In this document: positions 1 through 9,570 of the stretch, piece by piece
Layout of the letters: the number at the start of each line of letters is the position of its first letter
Numbering within the stretch: the stretch's first letter is position 1
Source of the DNA: Synechococcus sp. A18-25c
Lineage (GTDB): Bacteria; Cyanobacteriota; Cyanobacteriia; PCC-6307; Cyanobiaceae
DNA: 64,000 bases
Direction of reading: 5' to 3'
Assembly: GCF_014280035.1 (NCBI RefSeq)
Contig: NZ_CP047957.1
Coordinates: 310,001-374,000, forward strand
Program-made: the position numbers and the translations under genes
The notes under the pieces: generated by a model
Told to the model about the DNA's origin: nothing
Databases searched by the model: none
The model's input: the letters and a program-made list of their open reading frames with translations, nothing else

Positions 1-3000
1 CCGTTGCCAGCGCAGTTCAATGTTGGAGTTGATCACGTTGCCGTAGAACTCCGAGCCAGGGTCGATGTTGACTCCCACGCCTGCATTCAGCAGCAATGGA
101 CCGGCAATTTGTTGTGTAATGCCGATGCCGAGGGTGGCGAGATCCACCGGCTGATCGAACTTGAAGGGGCTTTCGCCCTGCTTGAGGGTGCCGCCCCCTG
201 AAACGGAGAGCTGGGTGTAGTCGAAGAATGGCTTGCTGAAGGTGCCCAGAGTCAGGGTCGGTCCACCGGTCAGGCTGATGGTGCCCTGGCTTCTTCCGTC
301 ACCGAAGGCCGCCATGGTGGTGTTGATATTGGTGCGGAAGGTGAGGCCAGGAACGATCGCCACCGGTGAGTAGCGATAGGCTGCTTCCGGTGTGAGTGCG
401 GCAGGCCGTCCCCGCCAGAGCGGGTAGCTGCTGTTCATCGATCCATAGAAATTGGCCCGCATGGTGTCGATGAGCGGATTGTCACTTTGGTTGGTGGCAG
501 TGAAGCTTTCGGCCTGATAGTTGCCGACCCCGATACGCCAGATGTAGTCGTTGCTGAGCTTGCCCCAGTTCCAATTGCCTTTCTGCTCTCCGAACACACC
601 AAGAGCGCTGTAAACGTCGGTTTCACCCAGCGAGCCGTTCCAGGTGCGATAGCGGTAGGCACTGAAGAGACGGGCTTCCACTGCTCCCAGAAGGGGAAGC
701 TCCACAAACCGAGTCACATCGCCCCAGAACCGACTGCCATTCAAGAAATTGCTGGGATTGAGCGTGCTGATGTCGGCTTCTGCCGATGCCGACCAGCCCA
801 TGACCTCAGCACTCAGCTCAGCTTCCAGGCCAAACAGGTCACCGAGGCTGTTCGCCTGGGTCACTTTGCCGCTGTCGATGGATGTGCCTGGGGCCACGTA
901 GCTGGAGTTGTTTCCTTCAATGGCTCGCTGCAGCATGAATTGCGGTTCCAGCTCCAGGGTGACATCGCTGGAGAGTTCGATTGGACGGAGTAGTCGTCCG
1001 ATATAGAAGCCACTGCGGTCTTCGTCATCGATGCCAAACACCCAGCGGTTCTCCACCTCTTCTTCTTGCTGGATGCGTTGCGTCCTCGAGACGGGGATCG
1101 GCAATCGTTCCTCGACGATCAGTCGGTTGCGTGCGCTCTTAATCAGGATGTCGCCATTTTCCACTTCCGTGGCAACCACGTCTTCGGCATCGATGCGTGT
1201 CTGTGCTGGCGTGAAGGGATCATTGGTGAACCCCATCCGATCGCTCGTCCAACCCTCAGGGGTGAGTTGCACGCGGGCGGCCTGAATGCGCCAGCGACTG
1301 ATTTCACCCGTGACCAACTTTGTGTCTCCACGCTTGTTCAGTTGGGTGGGCTTCACACCGCCGTAGCGATTGGCCGCTAGCACCTCGCTGTTGCGGAGGT
1401 CGTCGGAACCTCCTTGGCTTTGTTCAATCACGAACCGTTGTTGCAACTGAATGCTGGTGATGCGTTGATCAAGGGCTGCGATGGCTTCGCTGCGCAGGCG
1501 TTCCTGTTCACCGGGTGACAAACGCGATTCGCGGGTTTGGGCGAGCGGTTCCGAAGCATTGGCTGTGGTCGCCCTGTGTGATTCCCGCACCGGGTTGCCA
1601 AGGGTCACATCCTCGAGCTGTTCGCTGAGCGTCTGTGGTGCCAGCCTCGACTCCCGATCGGGATCAGGACAGCCCAGCGGAGGCGGCACCTCCGTGCCGA
1701 CCGAAGCTGGTTGGTCCTGACCCCAGCGGTATCGCACACCCACGAGGTAGGCGTTGCTGCCTTCCTTCACGCCGTTGTAGGTGCCGAAAGCTCCGGAGCG
1801 ATGGTGGATGCGTCCCACCACTGAAAGCTGCTGTGAAACGGTGGCTTCGAGTTCGAAGCCGAGATAGTTGAGCAGTTGTGAGAAATTCTCTCGGTAGGTT
1901 TTCTCGTAGTTGCTGACGGAGGTGTTGTAGCTGATGCCTTCGACGAATCCAAAGCTCAGCCAAGGCTGCAGCCACAGGCGGGCGCCGATGCCCAGGATTC
2001 CTTCTCCAAAGATCTGTCCTGGGGTGTCAGCGTTGGGGACGTCCTGGTTGAACGGTCCACCCTGTTGCGGGTAGGCCTGGTGCCCAAAGAAATCCGCTTC
2101 GAGTTCCAGCTGCAGCGGCCCTGCCCGCCAGATGCGTTTCTGCAGGCTGACGCCAAGCAAATACTCCGGTCGCATCCTGCCGTTGAACAGAAACGTGTCG
2201 CCGAAATTCGAGTCGATCATCTGCCCGCCCCAGGCGGTGATGGCCCACGGATGCGGATGCCAATCGGGAATCGATGGCAGCACAGCCGGGCAGGCCATGG
2301 AGTCGTTAGGCGCTGGAGTGACTTCAGGCTTGTCGGGTACTGCCCACTCCGTTGCCGGCATGGGTAGCTCGGCTTCCCAGAAGTTGGCACCGTCTCCCTG
2401 GGGACTGATGCGATTGGCCGTGCTGGATTCCAGCTCGATGTCGATCGATGTGGGGAAACCAAGCCCCGTGCTTTCGATGACCGGCAGCAGTGTGTTGGGA
2501 TCCCGGCTGGGGTTCTGAGATTGACCCCCTCCCGGGCTCACGGAATCGCCCCGGTTGGTGTCACCCGGATTGTTGGGGAATGGGTTGAAATCAGCTGCCG
2601 CTGAGTCGAGGTCGAGAATGCCGTAGACGTCCTCCATGGCGCCGTTGCGGTGCACCAGGCTGAACCGCAACGTGCTCGCTTGGAAATATTGAACGCCTTT
2701 GCGATAGCGAACGCTGCCTCGGGCAAAAAGGCTGTTGAAGTCACTGTCGAACTCCAGCCGATCAGCCTGTAAAAGGCCGCCATTCAGCAGCAGACGCACA
2801 TTGCCTTCAGCGATGAACAGCTGTCGCCTCACGTCGTAACTCTGACGATCGGACTTCAGCCGTAATTCGAGGGGCGGCTGAGGAATGGCATCTGGAGCGA
2901 GTTCAGCTTGTGGAACTGCTCTCGCTAAGGAAGCACTGTCTGCTGCGTTTCCAAGTCGAGTGACCTCACTCGAACGGCAGGGGGACCCCAGAACTGCAGC

Positions 3001-3078
3001 AACCGCCAGGAGGCCGGTGAGCGTGATCGAAGTCCGGGACGCTGACAAACCTGCTGCGCAGTGGCCGGTGATCCTCAC
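1..3078 (-). CDS. LptD/OstA-like outer-membrane protein (DUF3769 type), 3' end outside window
   Basis: An open minus-strand frame runs from a GTG at 3078 past the left edge, giving more than 1,020 codons without a stop. Residues 1-35 form a hydrophobic signal peptide. Residues about 60-130 resemble the OstA/LptA beta-jellyroll (AEGNVRLLLNGG, QADRLEFDS). The remainder alternates short hydrophobic strands with polar turns, as in an outer-membrane beta-barrel. Proteins of this type are the cyanobacterial counterpart of LptD, inserting lipopolysaccharide into the outer membrane; that role is inferred from the family. psbI lies 99 bases upstream on the same strand. An ATG overlaps the GTG but is immediately followed by a stop in its own frame, so GTG is preferred. 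Confidence 0.8.
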   Translation of the reverse strand, partial: MRITGHCAAGLSASRTSITLTGLLAVAAVLGSPCRSSEVTRLGNAADSASLARAVPQAELAPDAIPQPPLELRLKSDRQSYDVRRQLFIAEGNVRLLLNGGLLQADRLEFDSDFNSLFARGSVRYRKGVQYFQASTLRFSLVHRNGAMEDVYGILDLDSAAADFNPFPNNPGDTNRGDSVSPGGGQSQNPSRDPNTLLPVIESTGLGFPTSIDIELESSTANRISPQGDGANFWEAELPMPATEWAVPDKPEVTPAPNDSMACPAVLPSIPDWHPHPWAITAWGGQMIDSNFGDTFLFNGRMRPEYLLGVSLQKRIWRAGPLQLELEADFFGHQAYPQQGGPFNQDVPNADTPGQIFGEGILGIGARLWLQPWLSFGFVEGISYNTSVSNYEKTYRENFSQLLNYLGFELEATVSQQLSVVGRIHHRSGAFGTYNGVKEGSNAYLVGVRYRWGQDQPASVGTEVPPPLGCPDPDRESRLAPQTLSEQLEDVTLGNPVRESHRATTANASEPLAQTRESRLSPGEQERLRSEAIAALDQRITSIQLQQRFVIEQSQGGSDDLRNSEVLAANRYGGVKPTQLNKRGDTKLVTGEISRWRIQAARVQLTPEGWTSDRMGFTNDPFTPAQTRIDAEDVVATEVENGDILIKSARNRLIVEERLPIPVSRTQRIQQEEEVENRWVFGIDDEDRSGFYIGRLLRPIELSSDVTLELEPQFMLQRAIEGNNSSYVAPGTSIDSGKVTQANSLGDLFGLEAELSAEVMGWSASAEADISTLNPSNFLNGSRFWGDVTRFVELPLLGAVEARLFSAYRYRTWNGSLGETDVYSALGVFGEQKGNWNWGKLSNDYIWRIGVGNYQAESFTATNQSDNPLIDTMRANFYGSMNSSYPLWRGRPAALTPEAAYRYSPVAIVPGLTFRTNINTTMAAFGDGRSQGTISLTGGPTLTLGTFSKPFFDYTQLSVSGGGTLKQGESPFKFDQPVDLATLGIGITQQIAGPLLLNAGVGVNIDPGSEFYGNVINSNIELRWQR

Positions 3079-3177
3079 ATGGTCACCAGCAGCAATGGGC
3101 TGGAGATGACCAGTGCGCGTCGTGACCCTTCAACACTGAGTTGAACAGATCCGTCTTGGATCAGATCCGATCGTGAA

Positions 3178-3297
3178 TCAATCTTCCAAATCTTTCCGAC
3201 TGGGTGTTCGGCTGGGATCACTCGCCAGGAATCCGAACACGAAGATCCCGAGAAAGAAGAAGACGACCGAGTAAACGGAGATCTTGAGGGCGAGCAT
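3178..3297 (-). CDS. psbI: Photosystem II reaction center protein PsbI
   Basis: A 39-residue protein beginning [12 protein letters not shown], with one transmembrane helix (about residues 5-24) and the diagnostic tail [18 protein letters not shown]. PsbI is a low-molecular-weight subunit next to D1 and CP43 that helps stabilise early PSII assembly complexes. Length and tail agree with known PsbI (38-39 residues). It is divergent from the mannosidase gene, with only 36 bases between starts, so both promoters must lie in or close to this short gap. It is easily missed because of its size. Confidence 0.93.
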   Translation of the reverse strand: MLALKISVYSVVFFFLGIFVFGFLASDPSRTPSRKDLED

Positions 3298-3333
3298 GGA
3301 GACCGACCGGCGTCTTTACAGCGCCATCATCTT

Positions 3334-6327
3334 ATGGGTCAAGGTTGGGAAATCACGATGCAGGCCCCTCCGCAAGCCCGACGATTGGCGTGGATTGAAA
3401 CGTTTCGACGTCGCAGCCGGGTGGATCTGCTGTCGTTTTGGCATCGCCATGGCGATCGGCAGCAACGGGCGGTTGTGCGGGAGCCATGGGGGCAAAGCAA
3501 CCGTCCTGACTGGGCTGAGAGGGGTCTGTTGATCTGGCCCCGCGGAGGTGTCTGGCTGCAGATCGAGCAGAGGATCACCTGGCCTGAGCACTGGAGTGCT
3601 TGTCCTGATAGCTGTGAACGTCTCGAATTGAGCTGGTGGGCCGATCAGGTGCGTCTTTGGGTAGACGGCGATCTGGTTCATGAAGGAGATCTCTTCGATA
3701 CCCGCTGTCGGTGGGCGTTGCCGGACCACTGGGGTGAGGGGCCGGGAGTGCATGTGTTGCTGGAGCTGCGCAGTCCTTGCCACGACGATGGTGCGCTGAT
3801 CACCAGTGCGCTAACGCGTGAGCCGAGGCATCCCGATCGGGATCCCCAGGGATGCCTGCTTCCTGAGGCTTTCCGCTTGGCTGGCACGGATGTTGATGCC
3901 ATGCCTGAGAGCTGGTTGGCGTGCCATCCAGAATCCGAGGAAGCCGTGGAGCTGGTGCGACAGCACCTCGCTCTCCAGCCCAAACCCGTTGGTGGTTTGC
4001 ATTGGGTCGGACACGCCCATCTCGATCTGGCTTGGTTGTGGCCTGTGGCCGATACCTGGCAGGCGGCGGAACGGACCTTCCGTTCCGCCTTGCAACTGAT
4101 GGGGCAAGCCCCTGAATTGCATTTCGCTCATTCCACCCCAGCCCTCTATAGCTGGATGGAGCTCCATCGTCCTGAGCTGTTCGCACGGATTCAGGAAGCC
4201 AGTCGTCAGGGACGTTGGGAACCCATCAATGGACCTTGGGTTGAAACCGACTGTGTGCTGGTCAGCGCAGCGTCGCTCTGGAGGCAGTTTTTGCTGGGCC
4301 AGCAGGCCAGTCGCCGACAGTTTCCGGAATGGCGCCATGACTTGGCTTGGCTCCCCGACAGCTTCGGTTTCGGGGCTGGATTGCCAGCGGTCGCTCAGGC
4401 CACGGGTGTGCGTTGGTTTTGCACTCACAAGCTGGCCTGGAATGCGGAGAATTCCTTCCCCCATCGTTTATTTCGCTGGCGCAGCCGGGGCGATGGTGAG
4501 GTGTTAGCGCTGATGCTTCCTGCGATCGGGACCAATGCCGACCCAGTGGCGATGCAGCAGGAACAGCGTTGCTTTAAGCGGGCCACCGGCGTGGATCAAG
4601 CGTTGTGGCTGCCTGGTGTTGGTGATCACGGTGGTGGGCCAACGCAGGAGATGCTCGATCAGTTGCAGCTCTGGAACCACCACCCCCAGTCGGTGTCGCG
4701 CAGTGGCGGAACGGTGCGTGGCTATCTGCAAGTGTTGGAGCCGTGGACCGCGTCGATGCCGATCTGGCGAGACGAGCTTTATCTGGAGTTGCATCGCGGG
4801 TGTGCCACCTCGCGTCCGGATCAAAAACGCCACAACCGCACTTTGGAAAGGCTGCTACGCGAAGCGGATCTCCTTGAGGCGCTTGGGGCTGAGGCGATTC
4901 CCGCCAGGGATTGGTCCACGCTTCTGTTTCAGCAGTTTCATGACATCCTTCCTGGCACCTCGATTCCTGAGGTTTTCGATCAGGCGGAGTCACAGTGGCG
5001 TCGTGCACGCCGTCAGACGGCAGCTGCACGGACGGAGGGTCTGCGCTGCTTGCTCGATGGCAGGGCTTCTGATGCGGCGCAAGCCCCCGCAGGTGTTGAA
5101 CGTTGGGCCTGGTGTGGCCTGCAACCGCTGCGGCGTTGGTCCCCGCTTCTGAGGCTGCCGAGCGGCGATTGGCGTTGTCAGGGACGCGATCTGCCGGTGC
5201 AGCAGGCTTCCGGTGGCGGCATGTGGGTCCAGCTTCCAGAAGCCGCAGGCGTCGTTGCACTGCCGCTCGAGCGCAGGATGGCTGCGATCGCCAGCTGTCC
5301 TGCGCCGAACGCGATCCGCCATCCCGTCTGGGTGAAGACCCTTGCCGAGCAGCATTGGCGTCTAGGCAATGGCTGTCTTGCGCTTGAGGTGGATGAGCGC
5401 GGTCTGATTCGTTTGCAGGATGCCCAGGGCGTGGATCAGCTCTCTTCTCCTGTGCAGATCAAGCGCTATCAGGACCATGGCGAGTTCTGGGATGCCTGGG
5501 ATCTGGCGGGCGACTATCAGCAGCATCCGCTGCCGCTACCCCAGCGATGGCAGGTGGAAGCGCAGGAACAGGGGCCCCTATTGGCGCGGATGGTTCTGCG
5601 TGGTTCCTTCGGTAACAGCACGCTTCGGATGGATTTGATCCTGCGCGCTGACACGCCGTGGCTTGAGCTGCAGCTCACGATCGATTGGCGTCAGACCCAT
5701 GAACTACTCCGGATGATCTGCCCGCTGGCGGCCCCAATCGTGCGCTGGGCGGCTGATACCAGTGGAGGGGTGATCGAACGACCTGCCGTCGCCATAACGC
5801 CTGGTGAACAGGCGCGATGGGAGGTGCCGGTGATTTCCTGGATGGCCAGTGAGGCGCCAGCTCCAGGTGGCGGTCTGGGGTTGCTGCTTGATGGGCCCCA
5901 GGGTGCGGATGCCGGACCCCATCATCTTGGAGTGTCCTTGCTGCGTGGTCCGACTTGGCCGGATCCGTCGGCCGATCAGGGGCGACATCGGCAGCGATTG
6001 GCCCTGATGCCATCGCCGCAGGGTTGGACGCGGGAGGGTGTGCCCCAGGCCGCCATCGCTTTTCGTGAACCGGGCTGGCAAGGGCCAATGAACTTGGCGG
6101 AGTGTTGGCAGGGCTTCCCGGCATTGCCCCAATCGCTCACAACGGTCTCCATGCGCTCCGATCCTGAGCGGGCTGGGACAGTGCTGCTGCAGTTACATAA
6201 CCCTGGGGCGTCCCGCGTGGTCTGGTCACTCCGCGACGTCGGCTGGGAACTTGAGGGAGGGGCCGATGCAGGCCTCGTACCACCAGGTGTCCTGCGTGAG
6301 TTCAGGCTGGTGCGTCAGTCTTCGTGA
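3334..6327 (+). CDS. Alpha-mannosidase, glycoside hydrolase family 38
   Basis: A 997-residue protein. GH38 hallmarks are visible: the metal-binding motif GHAHLDLAW near residues 225-235, a probable catalytic nucleophile Asp in LPDSFGFG near residue 342, and GVGDHGGGPT near residue 430. A long beta-rich C-terminal region follows. The family hydrolyses alpha-mannosidic linkages using zinc; the cellular substrate here is unknown. No signal peptide is apparent, suggesting a cytoplasmic enzyme that trims glycans or turns over mannose-containing polymers. An alternative start is the ATG at 3358. Its 3' end overlaps psbN by 13 bases tail to tail. It sits between photosystem II genes, with no obvious functional link to them. 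Confidence 0.92.
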   Translation: MGQGWEITMQAPPQARRLAWIETFRRRSRVDLLSFWHRHGDRQQRAVVREPWGQSNRPDWAERGLLIWPRGGVWLQIEQRITWPEHWSACPDSCERLELSWWADQVRLWVDGDLVHEGDLFDTRCRWALPDHWGEGPGVHVLLELRSPCHDDGALITSALTREPRHPDRDPQGCLLPEAFRLAGTDVDAMPESWLACHPESEEAVELVRQHLALQPKPVGGLHWVGHAHLDLAWLWPVADTWQAAERTFRSALQLMGQAPELHFAHSTPALYSWMELHRPELFARIQEASRQGRWEPINGPWVETDCVLVSAASLWRQFLLGQQASRRQFPEWRHDLAWLPDSFGFGAGLPAVAQATGVRWFCTHKLAWNAENSFPHRLFRWRSRGDGEVLALMLPAIGTNADPVAMQQEQRCFKRATGVDQALWLPGVGDHGGGPTQEMLDQLQLWNHHPQSVSRSGGTVRGYLQVLEPWTASMPIWRDELYLELHRGCATSRPDQKRHNRTLERLLREADLLEALGAEAIPARDWSTLLFQQFHDILPGTSIPEVFDQAESQWRRARRQTAAARTEGLRCLLDGRASDAAQAPAGVERWAWCGLQPLRRWSPLLRLPSGDWRCQGRDLPVQQASGGGMWVQLPEAAGVVALPLERRMAAIASCPAPNAIRHPVWVKTLAEQHWRLGNGCLALEVDERGLIRLQDAQGVDQLSSPVQIKRYQDHGEFWDAWDLAGDYQQHPLPLPQRWQVEAQEQGPLLARMVLRGSFGNSTLRMDLILRADTPWLELQLTIDWRQTHELLRMICPLAAPIVRWAADTSGGVIERPAVAITPGEQARWEVPVISWMASEAPAPGGGLGLLLDGPQGADAGPHHLGVSLLRGPTWPDPSADQGRHRQRLALMPSPQGWTREGVPQAAIAFREPGWQGPMNLAECWQGFPALPQSLTTVSMRSDPERAGTVLLQLHNPGASRVVWSLRDVGWELEGGADAGLVPPGVLREFRLVRQSS

Positions 6328-6455
6328 TCATCAAAGGGATCGTCCAGTCGCTTGGAGGGCGGACCGAAGGCTGTGTAGACCCCAAAACCGGTGAGTCCAA
6401 GCAGGGCAGCCAGAACCGCAATCGCCACGGACAGGGCCGGGGAGGAGCTTTCCAT
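6315..6455 (-). CDS. psbN: PsbN, photosystem II assembly factor
   Basis: A 46-residue protein with an N-terminal transmembrane helix (about residues 7-28) and the conserved tail [20 protein letters not shown]. PsbN is not a structural PSII subunit in plants but assists reaction-centre assembly. It is encoded divergently from psbH with 86 bases between the start codons, the arrangement typical of cyanobacteria and plastids. It overlaps the end of the mannosidase gene by 13 bases. Confidence 0.93.
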   Translation of the reverse strand: MESSSPALSVAIAVLAALLGLTGFGVYTAFGPPSKRLDDPFDDHED

Positions 6456-6541
6456 CACATCTCTCGACAGGATTGGCCCTCTTCTGGGCCAGGGCCTCTA
6501 CAGTATCCAGACTGAACTTCACCCGAGACCTCAGCGCCGCT

Positions 6542-6742
6542 ATGGCTCAACGCACCCGTCTGGGCGATCTGCTCCGTCCCCTCAACTCCGAGTACGGCAA
6601 GGTTGTCCCCGGCTGGGGTACCACCCCAGTCATGGGCATCTTCATGGTGCTGTTCTTGGTCTTTCTTCTGGTGATCCTCCAGCTGTACAACCAGTCGCTG
6701 ATCCTGGAAGGCATCAATGTGAACTGGAACGGTGCCGGCTGA
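6542..6742 (+). CDS. psbH: Photosystem II protein PsbH
   Basis: A 66-residue protein: the conserved N-terminus [20 protein letters not shown], then GWGTTPVMG and one transmembrane helix (about residues 30-50). PsbH is a small CP47-associated PSII subunit needed for stable assembly and bicarbonate/QA-QB site function. The frame stays open upstream to 6473, but the homologous start is the ATG at 6542. A TACAGT hexamer at 6499-6504 is a plausible -10 element. tatA follows 22 bases downstream on the same strand. Confidence 0.95.
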   Translation: MAQRTRLGDLLRPLNSEYGKVVPGWGTTPVMGIFMVLFLVFLLVILQLYNQSLILEGINVNWNGAG

Positions 6743-6764
6743 TCCGGCTGCATAGGTTCCTTTC

Positions 6765-7001
6765 ATGAACATCTTTGGTATCGGCCTGCCTGAAATGGCG
6801 GTCATCGGCGCTGTTGCGCTGCTGGTGTTCGGACCCAAGCGTTTGCCGGAACTCGGCAAAACGCTTGGGAAAACATTGAAGGGTTTTCAAACGGCGTCCA
6901 AAGAGTTCGAGCGGGAGATCAGCAAGGCCATGGCTGAACCCGAGGAGCTTCCTGCTGCGAAGACGGAGCCTGAGTCTTCGTCCAAGGATCACGAGGACTG
7001 A
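6765..7001 (+). CDS. tatA: Twin-arginine translocase subunit TatA/TatE family
   Basis: A 78-residue protein with an N-terminal transmembrane helix preceded by FGIGLPEM, then the hinge FGPKRLPELGKTLGKTLKGF, an amphipathic helix and an acidic tail. This is the TatA architecture: protomers oligomerise to form the pore of the Sec-independent pathway that exports folded proteins across thylakoid and plasma membranes. The gene lies between psbH and pth, with only four bases before the pth start, suggesting co-transcription. Confidence 0.92.
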   Translation: MNIFGIGLPEMAVIGAVALLVFGPKRLPELGKTLGKTLKGFQTASKEFEREISKAMAEPEELPAAKTEPESSSKDHED

Positions 7002-7005
7002 ACCC

Positions 7006-7638
7006 TTGACTCAAAGCGGAGAGCTCCGATTGGTGGTCGGGTTAGGCAATCCCGGCGAGAAGTACGCCTCCACACGCCACAACGTTGGGTTCATGGCTCT
7101 GGAGCAGTTGGCTTCTCGCGAGGGAGGCCGCTTCAAAGTGATGGGCAAACTGCAGGGGGAACTGGCGGATGTCGGTACCGGTGACGCCCGTCTCCGCTTG
7201 TTAATGCCGCAGACCTTCATGAATGAAAGCGGCCGCTCGATCCGTGCGGCTCTCGACTGGTTCGGTTTCGACATCCATCAGCTGATCGTCCTTGTGGATG
7301 ACATGGATCTACCGCTGGGTCGGCTGCGGCTGCGTGCTGGCGGTGGAGCAGGAGGCCATAACGGCTTAAAAAGCACCATTCAGCATCTGGGAACGCAGCA
7401 ATTCGCCCGGTTGCGCATCGGGATTGGAGCCCCTGGCCGCACCCCGGAGGAGCGTCGTGCCCGCACTGTGTCCCACGTACTCGGTCAGTTCAATCGGGAC
7501 GAAGAGCCGCTTCTCAAGGATGTGCTGAACGAGGTTCTTCGAGGACTGGAACGCATCCAGCGCCAAGGTCTGGATCGTGCTGGAAATCACCTCAACGGGT
7601 TGAATCTGGCTCCGTTGACTGAAGATGAAGCGGTCTGA
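7006..7638 (+). CDS. pth: Peptidyl-tRNA hydrolase
   Basis: A 210-residue protein starting at TTG 7006. The signature VVGLGNPGEKYASTRHNVGF includes the catalytic His at residue 25; MPQTFMNESG, the active-site Asp in VDDMDLPLG, and GGAGGHNGLKS are also present. The enzyme cleaves peptidyl-tRNA released by stalled or prematurely terminated ribosomes and recycles tRNA. No ATG is available near the homologous N-terminus, so TTG is the probable start. It is four bases after tatA and overlaps the next gene by one base. Confidence 0.95.
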   Translation: MTQSGELRLVVGLGNPGEKYASTRHNVGFMALEQLASREGGRFKVMGKLQGELADVGTGDARLRLLMPQTFMNESGRSIRAALDWFGFDIHQLIVLVDDMDLPLGRLRLRAGGGAGGHNGLKSTIQHLGTQQFARLRIGIGAPGRTPEERRARTVSHVLGQFNRDEEPLLKDVLNEVLRGLERIQRQGLDRAGNHLNGLNLAPLTEDEAV

Positions 7639-7895
7639 TGGCGCGGTTGCCAGCTACCACAGCTCACTTGCGTGTGCTTCATCAGAGCTTTCGCGATCAA
7701 TGCCTTCAGGGTGAAGTCCAGGCGGGTGGATTCATCTGGGAATTTCAGTGGTTCTTCGATCGCGGTGAACTTTGCGTTGAACCTTCACTGGGTAGAGCCC
7801 TCATTCAGGACGCGCTTCAGCGCTTTTTGGTGAAGTCGGATTATCGGTTGGAGGCCGGTGGGGATTACACCTTTACGGTCAGGGCCCGGTTTTGA
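7638..7895 (+). CDS. DUF3146 family protein
   Basis: An 85-residue soluble protein (MARLPATTAHLRVLHQ start) of a small family found in cyanobacteria; the function is unknown. It contains several aromatic residues (GGFIWEFQWFFDRGEL) and ends in YTFTVRARF, suggesting a compact alpha/beta fold. The ATG overlaps the pth stop by one base, implying translational coupling. Its 3' end overlaps the oppositely oriented YqgF-like gene by 17 bases. The family assignment is from recognised sequence character and was not searched. Confidence 0.7.
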   Translation: MARLPATTAHLRVLHQSFRDQCLQGEVQAGGFIWEFQWFFDRGELCVEPSLGRALIQDALQRFLVKSDYRLEAGGDYTFTVRARF

Positions 7896-8310
7896 TGGAA
7901 GGTGGTTCCGGCCAATCCAGCGGAAACCCGAGGGTCTTTTCCAGCATCACCAGCGCTGCAAGCGCGTCCAGTTCACCCGGGGGCAGTCGCAGTCCGAGAG
8001 GCACCAGCCTGCGCCAACCTCGCGGTGGCCACAGCTGCCAATACCGGGTTCGTGCCGTCAGCGTCGTGCCCCGTTCATCCACCAAAGTCACTGGCAGAAC
8101 GTTGGAGAGTTGCGCTGTCCAGTGAGCACTTGAGGTGCCGTTGCCCACGATCAATCGTTCCGGCGGTGTGGAGCGTTGCCAGCGTTCCAGGGTGTTCAGC
8201 ACAGCATCGGCAGGCAGCACATGCCCTTCGATCACGCAGCGTTGATGGAGGGACGCGAGCACCAGCCCGCACTTGCTTCGACCAGGATCAAGGGCGGCAA
8301 TCCAGCTCAT
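7879..8310 (-). CDS. YqgF/RuvX-like RNase H-fold nuclease
   Basis: A 143-residue protein with the RNase H-fold pattern of YqgF-like proteins: first catalytic Asp in ALDPGRSKCGL (residue 8), VDERGTT with an acidic position near residue 79, and a third acidic residue in GELDALAALVMLE. Relatives process pre-16S rRNA or act as Holliday-junction-resolvase-like proteins. It is more divergent than canonical RuvX, and marine cyanobacteria often carry both, so the exact role is uncertain. The start overlaps the stop of the DUF3084 gene by four bases (ATGA), so the two are probably one operon. Confidence 0.72.
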   Translation of the reverse strand: MSWIAALDPGRSKCGLVLASLHQRCVIEGHVLPADAVLNTLERWQRSTPPERLIVGNGTSSAHWTAQLSNVLPVTLVDERGTTLTARTRYWQLWPPRGWRRLVPLGLRLPPGELDALAALVMLEKTLGFPLDWPEPPSIKTGP

Positions 8311-9512
8311 GGGCTCGCAGCATTGGAATTGGATCCGGAGCTTCGCTTGATTCTGAGCTCGATCGCCACCGGATCGGCCGTTTCGCTGCGGCGTGCCGCT
8401 ACCGCCTCGAGTTCAACGCGTCCCTCTCCCTGTTCGATCAGTTTCTTTGCGAGGCTGTTGAGGGAGTTGCCATCAAATTGAAGGCCCTGGCTGAGGGAGC
8501 CGCGGCGCTGAGCCTCTGCCAGCGTCGATGCCAGCAGCAGATTGAGGCGGTTGCGGATGGCTTGCGGATCGCGTTCGTTGCTGTTGATCGCTGTTGTGGC
8601 CAGCACTTCACCTTCGATCGTGACAGTGACATTGGGACGGACATCCGGGAAGGCATAGACCACGCGTTCACCGCGAAGCACATTGGCGGCGGAGCGCAGG
8701 AGAACCACCCAGGTGCCAGGCTTGCGAATGGCCTGTTCCAGCCGGTTGATGTCCTGTCGCGGCACCAAGAGAATCTGACGATCCGGGGCTTCCCCCGGCA
8801 ACACCTGTTGATAGGCCAGTTGATTGGCTTCTCTGAGAATTTGGTCGATGACCTGGCGTGCCTGATCCGGTCGATCGAGTTTGAGGGTGACCGTGGCAAG
8901 GGGCTGGCCGCTGCTGATAGCCACGTTGCCCCGTCTTAGGGCCAGGAGATTTTCCTCAAGTTGCAGCAGTTCGTTTTCGCCATCGCGAATTTGTTGACGA
9001 ACAGCCTGGAGCTCTGCATCCGTGCGACGGATTTCGGCATCACGATTGCTGACGTCTTGGCTGAGGCGCTGACGTTCCGCTTCTAGGCGAAGGGTCTGTT
9101 CCTGCAGTGGTTGCAGCGTGCTTCGTAATTCGCTGGCGCGGGCTTGCGCGTCAGCCAGAGTCTGTCGAGCTGCGATTTCATCGCTGCGAGCCTGCTCGAG
9201 CTGCTCGCGTGACTCCTGCTGCGCCTCTCGACTGGCCTTCAAGGCGGTGCGGCTGCTGCGTAGACGCGCCTGGAGTTCATCGAGTTCGAAGAGACCGACC
9301 CGCAGTTGGCGACTCACCAGCAGCATCAGCCCGAGCGACAGAACACTGATGAGGCTTCCCGTGAGCACAGTGATCACCACGGCGGTCTGTCGGGGGCGTA
9401 AGCCAAACAGACTCAATCGGGCTTTGCCCACCTTTGAGCCCAGGCGATCTCCAAGCGTTGAAAGCACCCCTCCCAGGATGAGGAGGCTCAACAGCAGCAG
9501 CCAGCCTGTCAC
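8307..9512 (-). CDS. DUF3084 domain membrane-anchored coiled-coil protein
   Basis: A 401-residue protein. Two transmembrane helices lie at residues about 3-20 and 45-66. A long coiled coil follows (about residues 75-195, rich in E/Q/R/L heptads such as EAQQESREQLEQ). The C-terminal globular half includes EGEVLATTAINSNERD. The architecture matches the cyanobacterial DUF3084 family, whose function is not established. It probably sits in the plasma or thylakoid membrane with a large cytoplasmic domain. It lies between ntcA upstream and the YqgF-like gene downstream, all on the minus strand. Confidence 0.82.
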   Translation of the reverse strand: MTGWLLLLSLLILGGVLSTLGDRLGSKVGKARLSLFGLRPRQTAVVITVLTGSLISVLSLGLMLLVSRQLRVGLFELDELQARLRSSRTALKASREAQQESREQLEQARSDEIAARQTLADAQARASELRSTLQPLQEQTLRLEAERQRLSQDVSNRDAEIRRTDAELQAVRQQIRDGENELLQLEENLLALRRGNVAISSGQPLATVTLKLDRPDQARQVIDQILREANQLAYQQVLPGEAPDRQILLVPRQDINRLEQAIRKPGTWVVLLRSAANVLRGERVVYAFPDVRPNVTVTIEGEVLATTAINSNERDPQAIRNRLNLLLASTLAEAQRRGSLSQGLQFDGNSLNSLAKKLIEQGEGRVELEAVAARRSETADPVAIELRIKRSSGSNSNAASP

Positions 9513-9570
9513 GTGCTTTCAACCCTGCGGCAGGCCGCTGAAGTGGTGCCCATCTTCACCCGTCGAGCGC

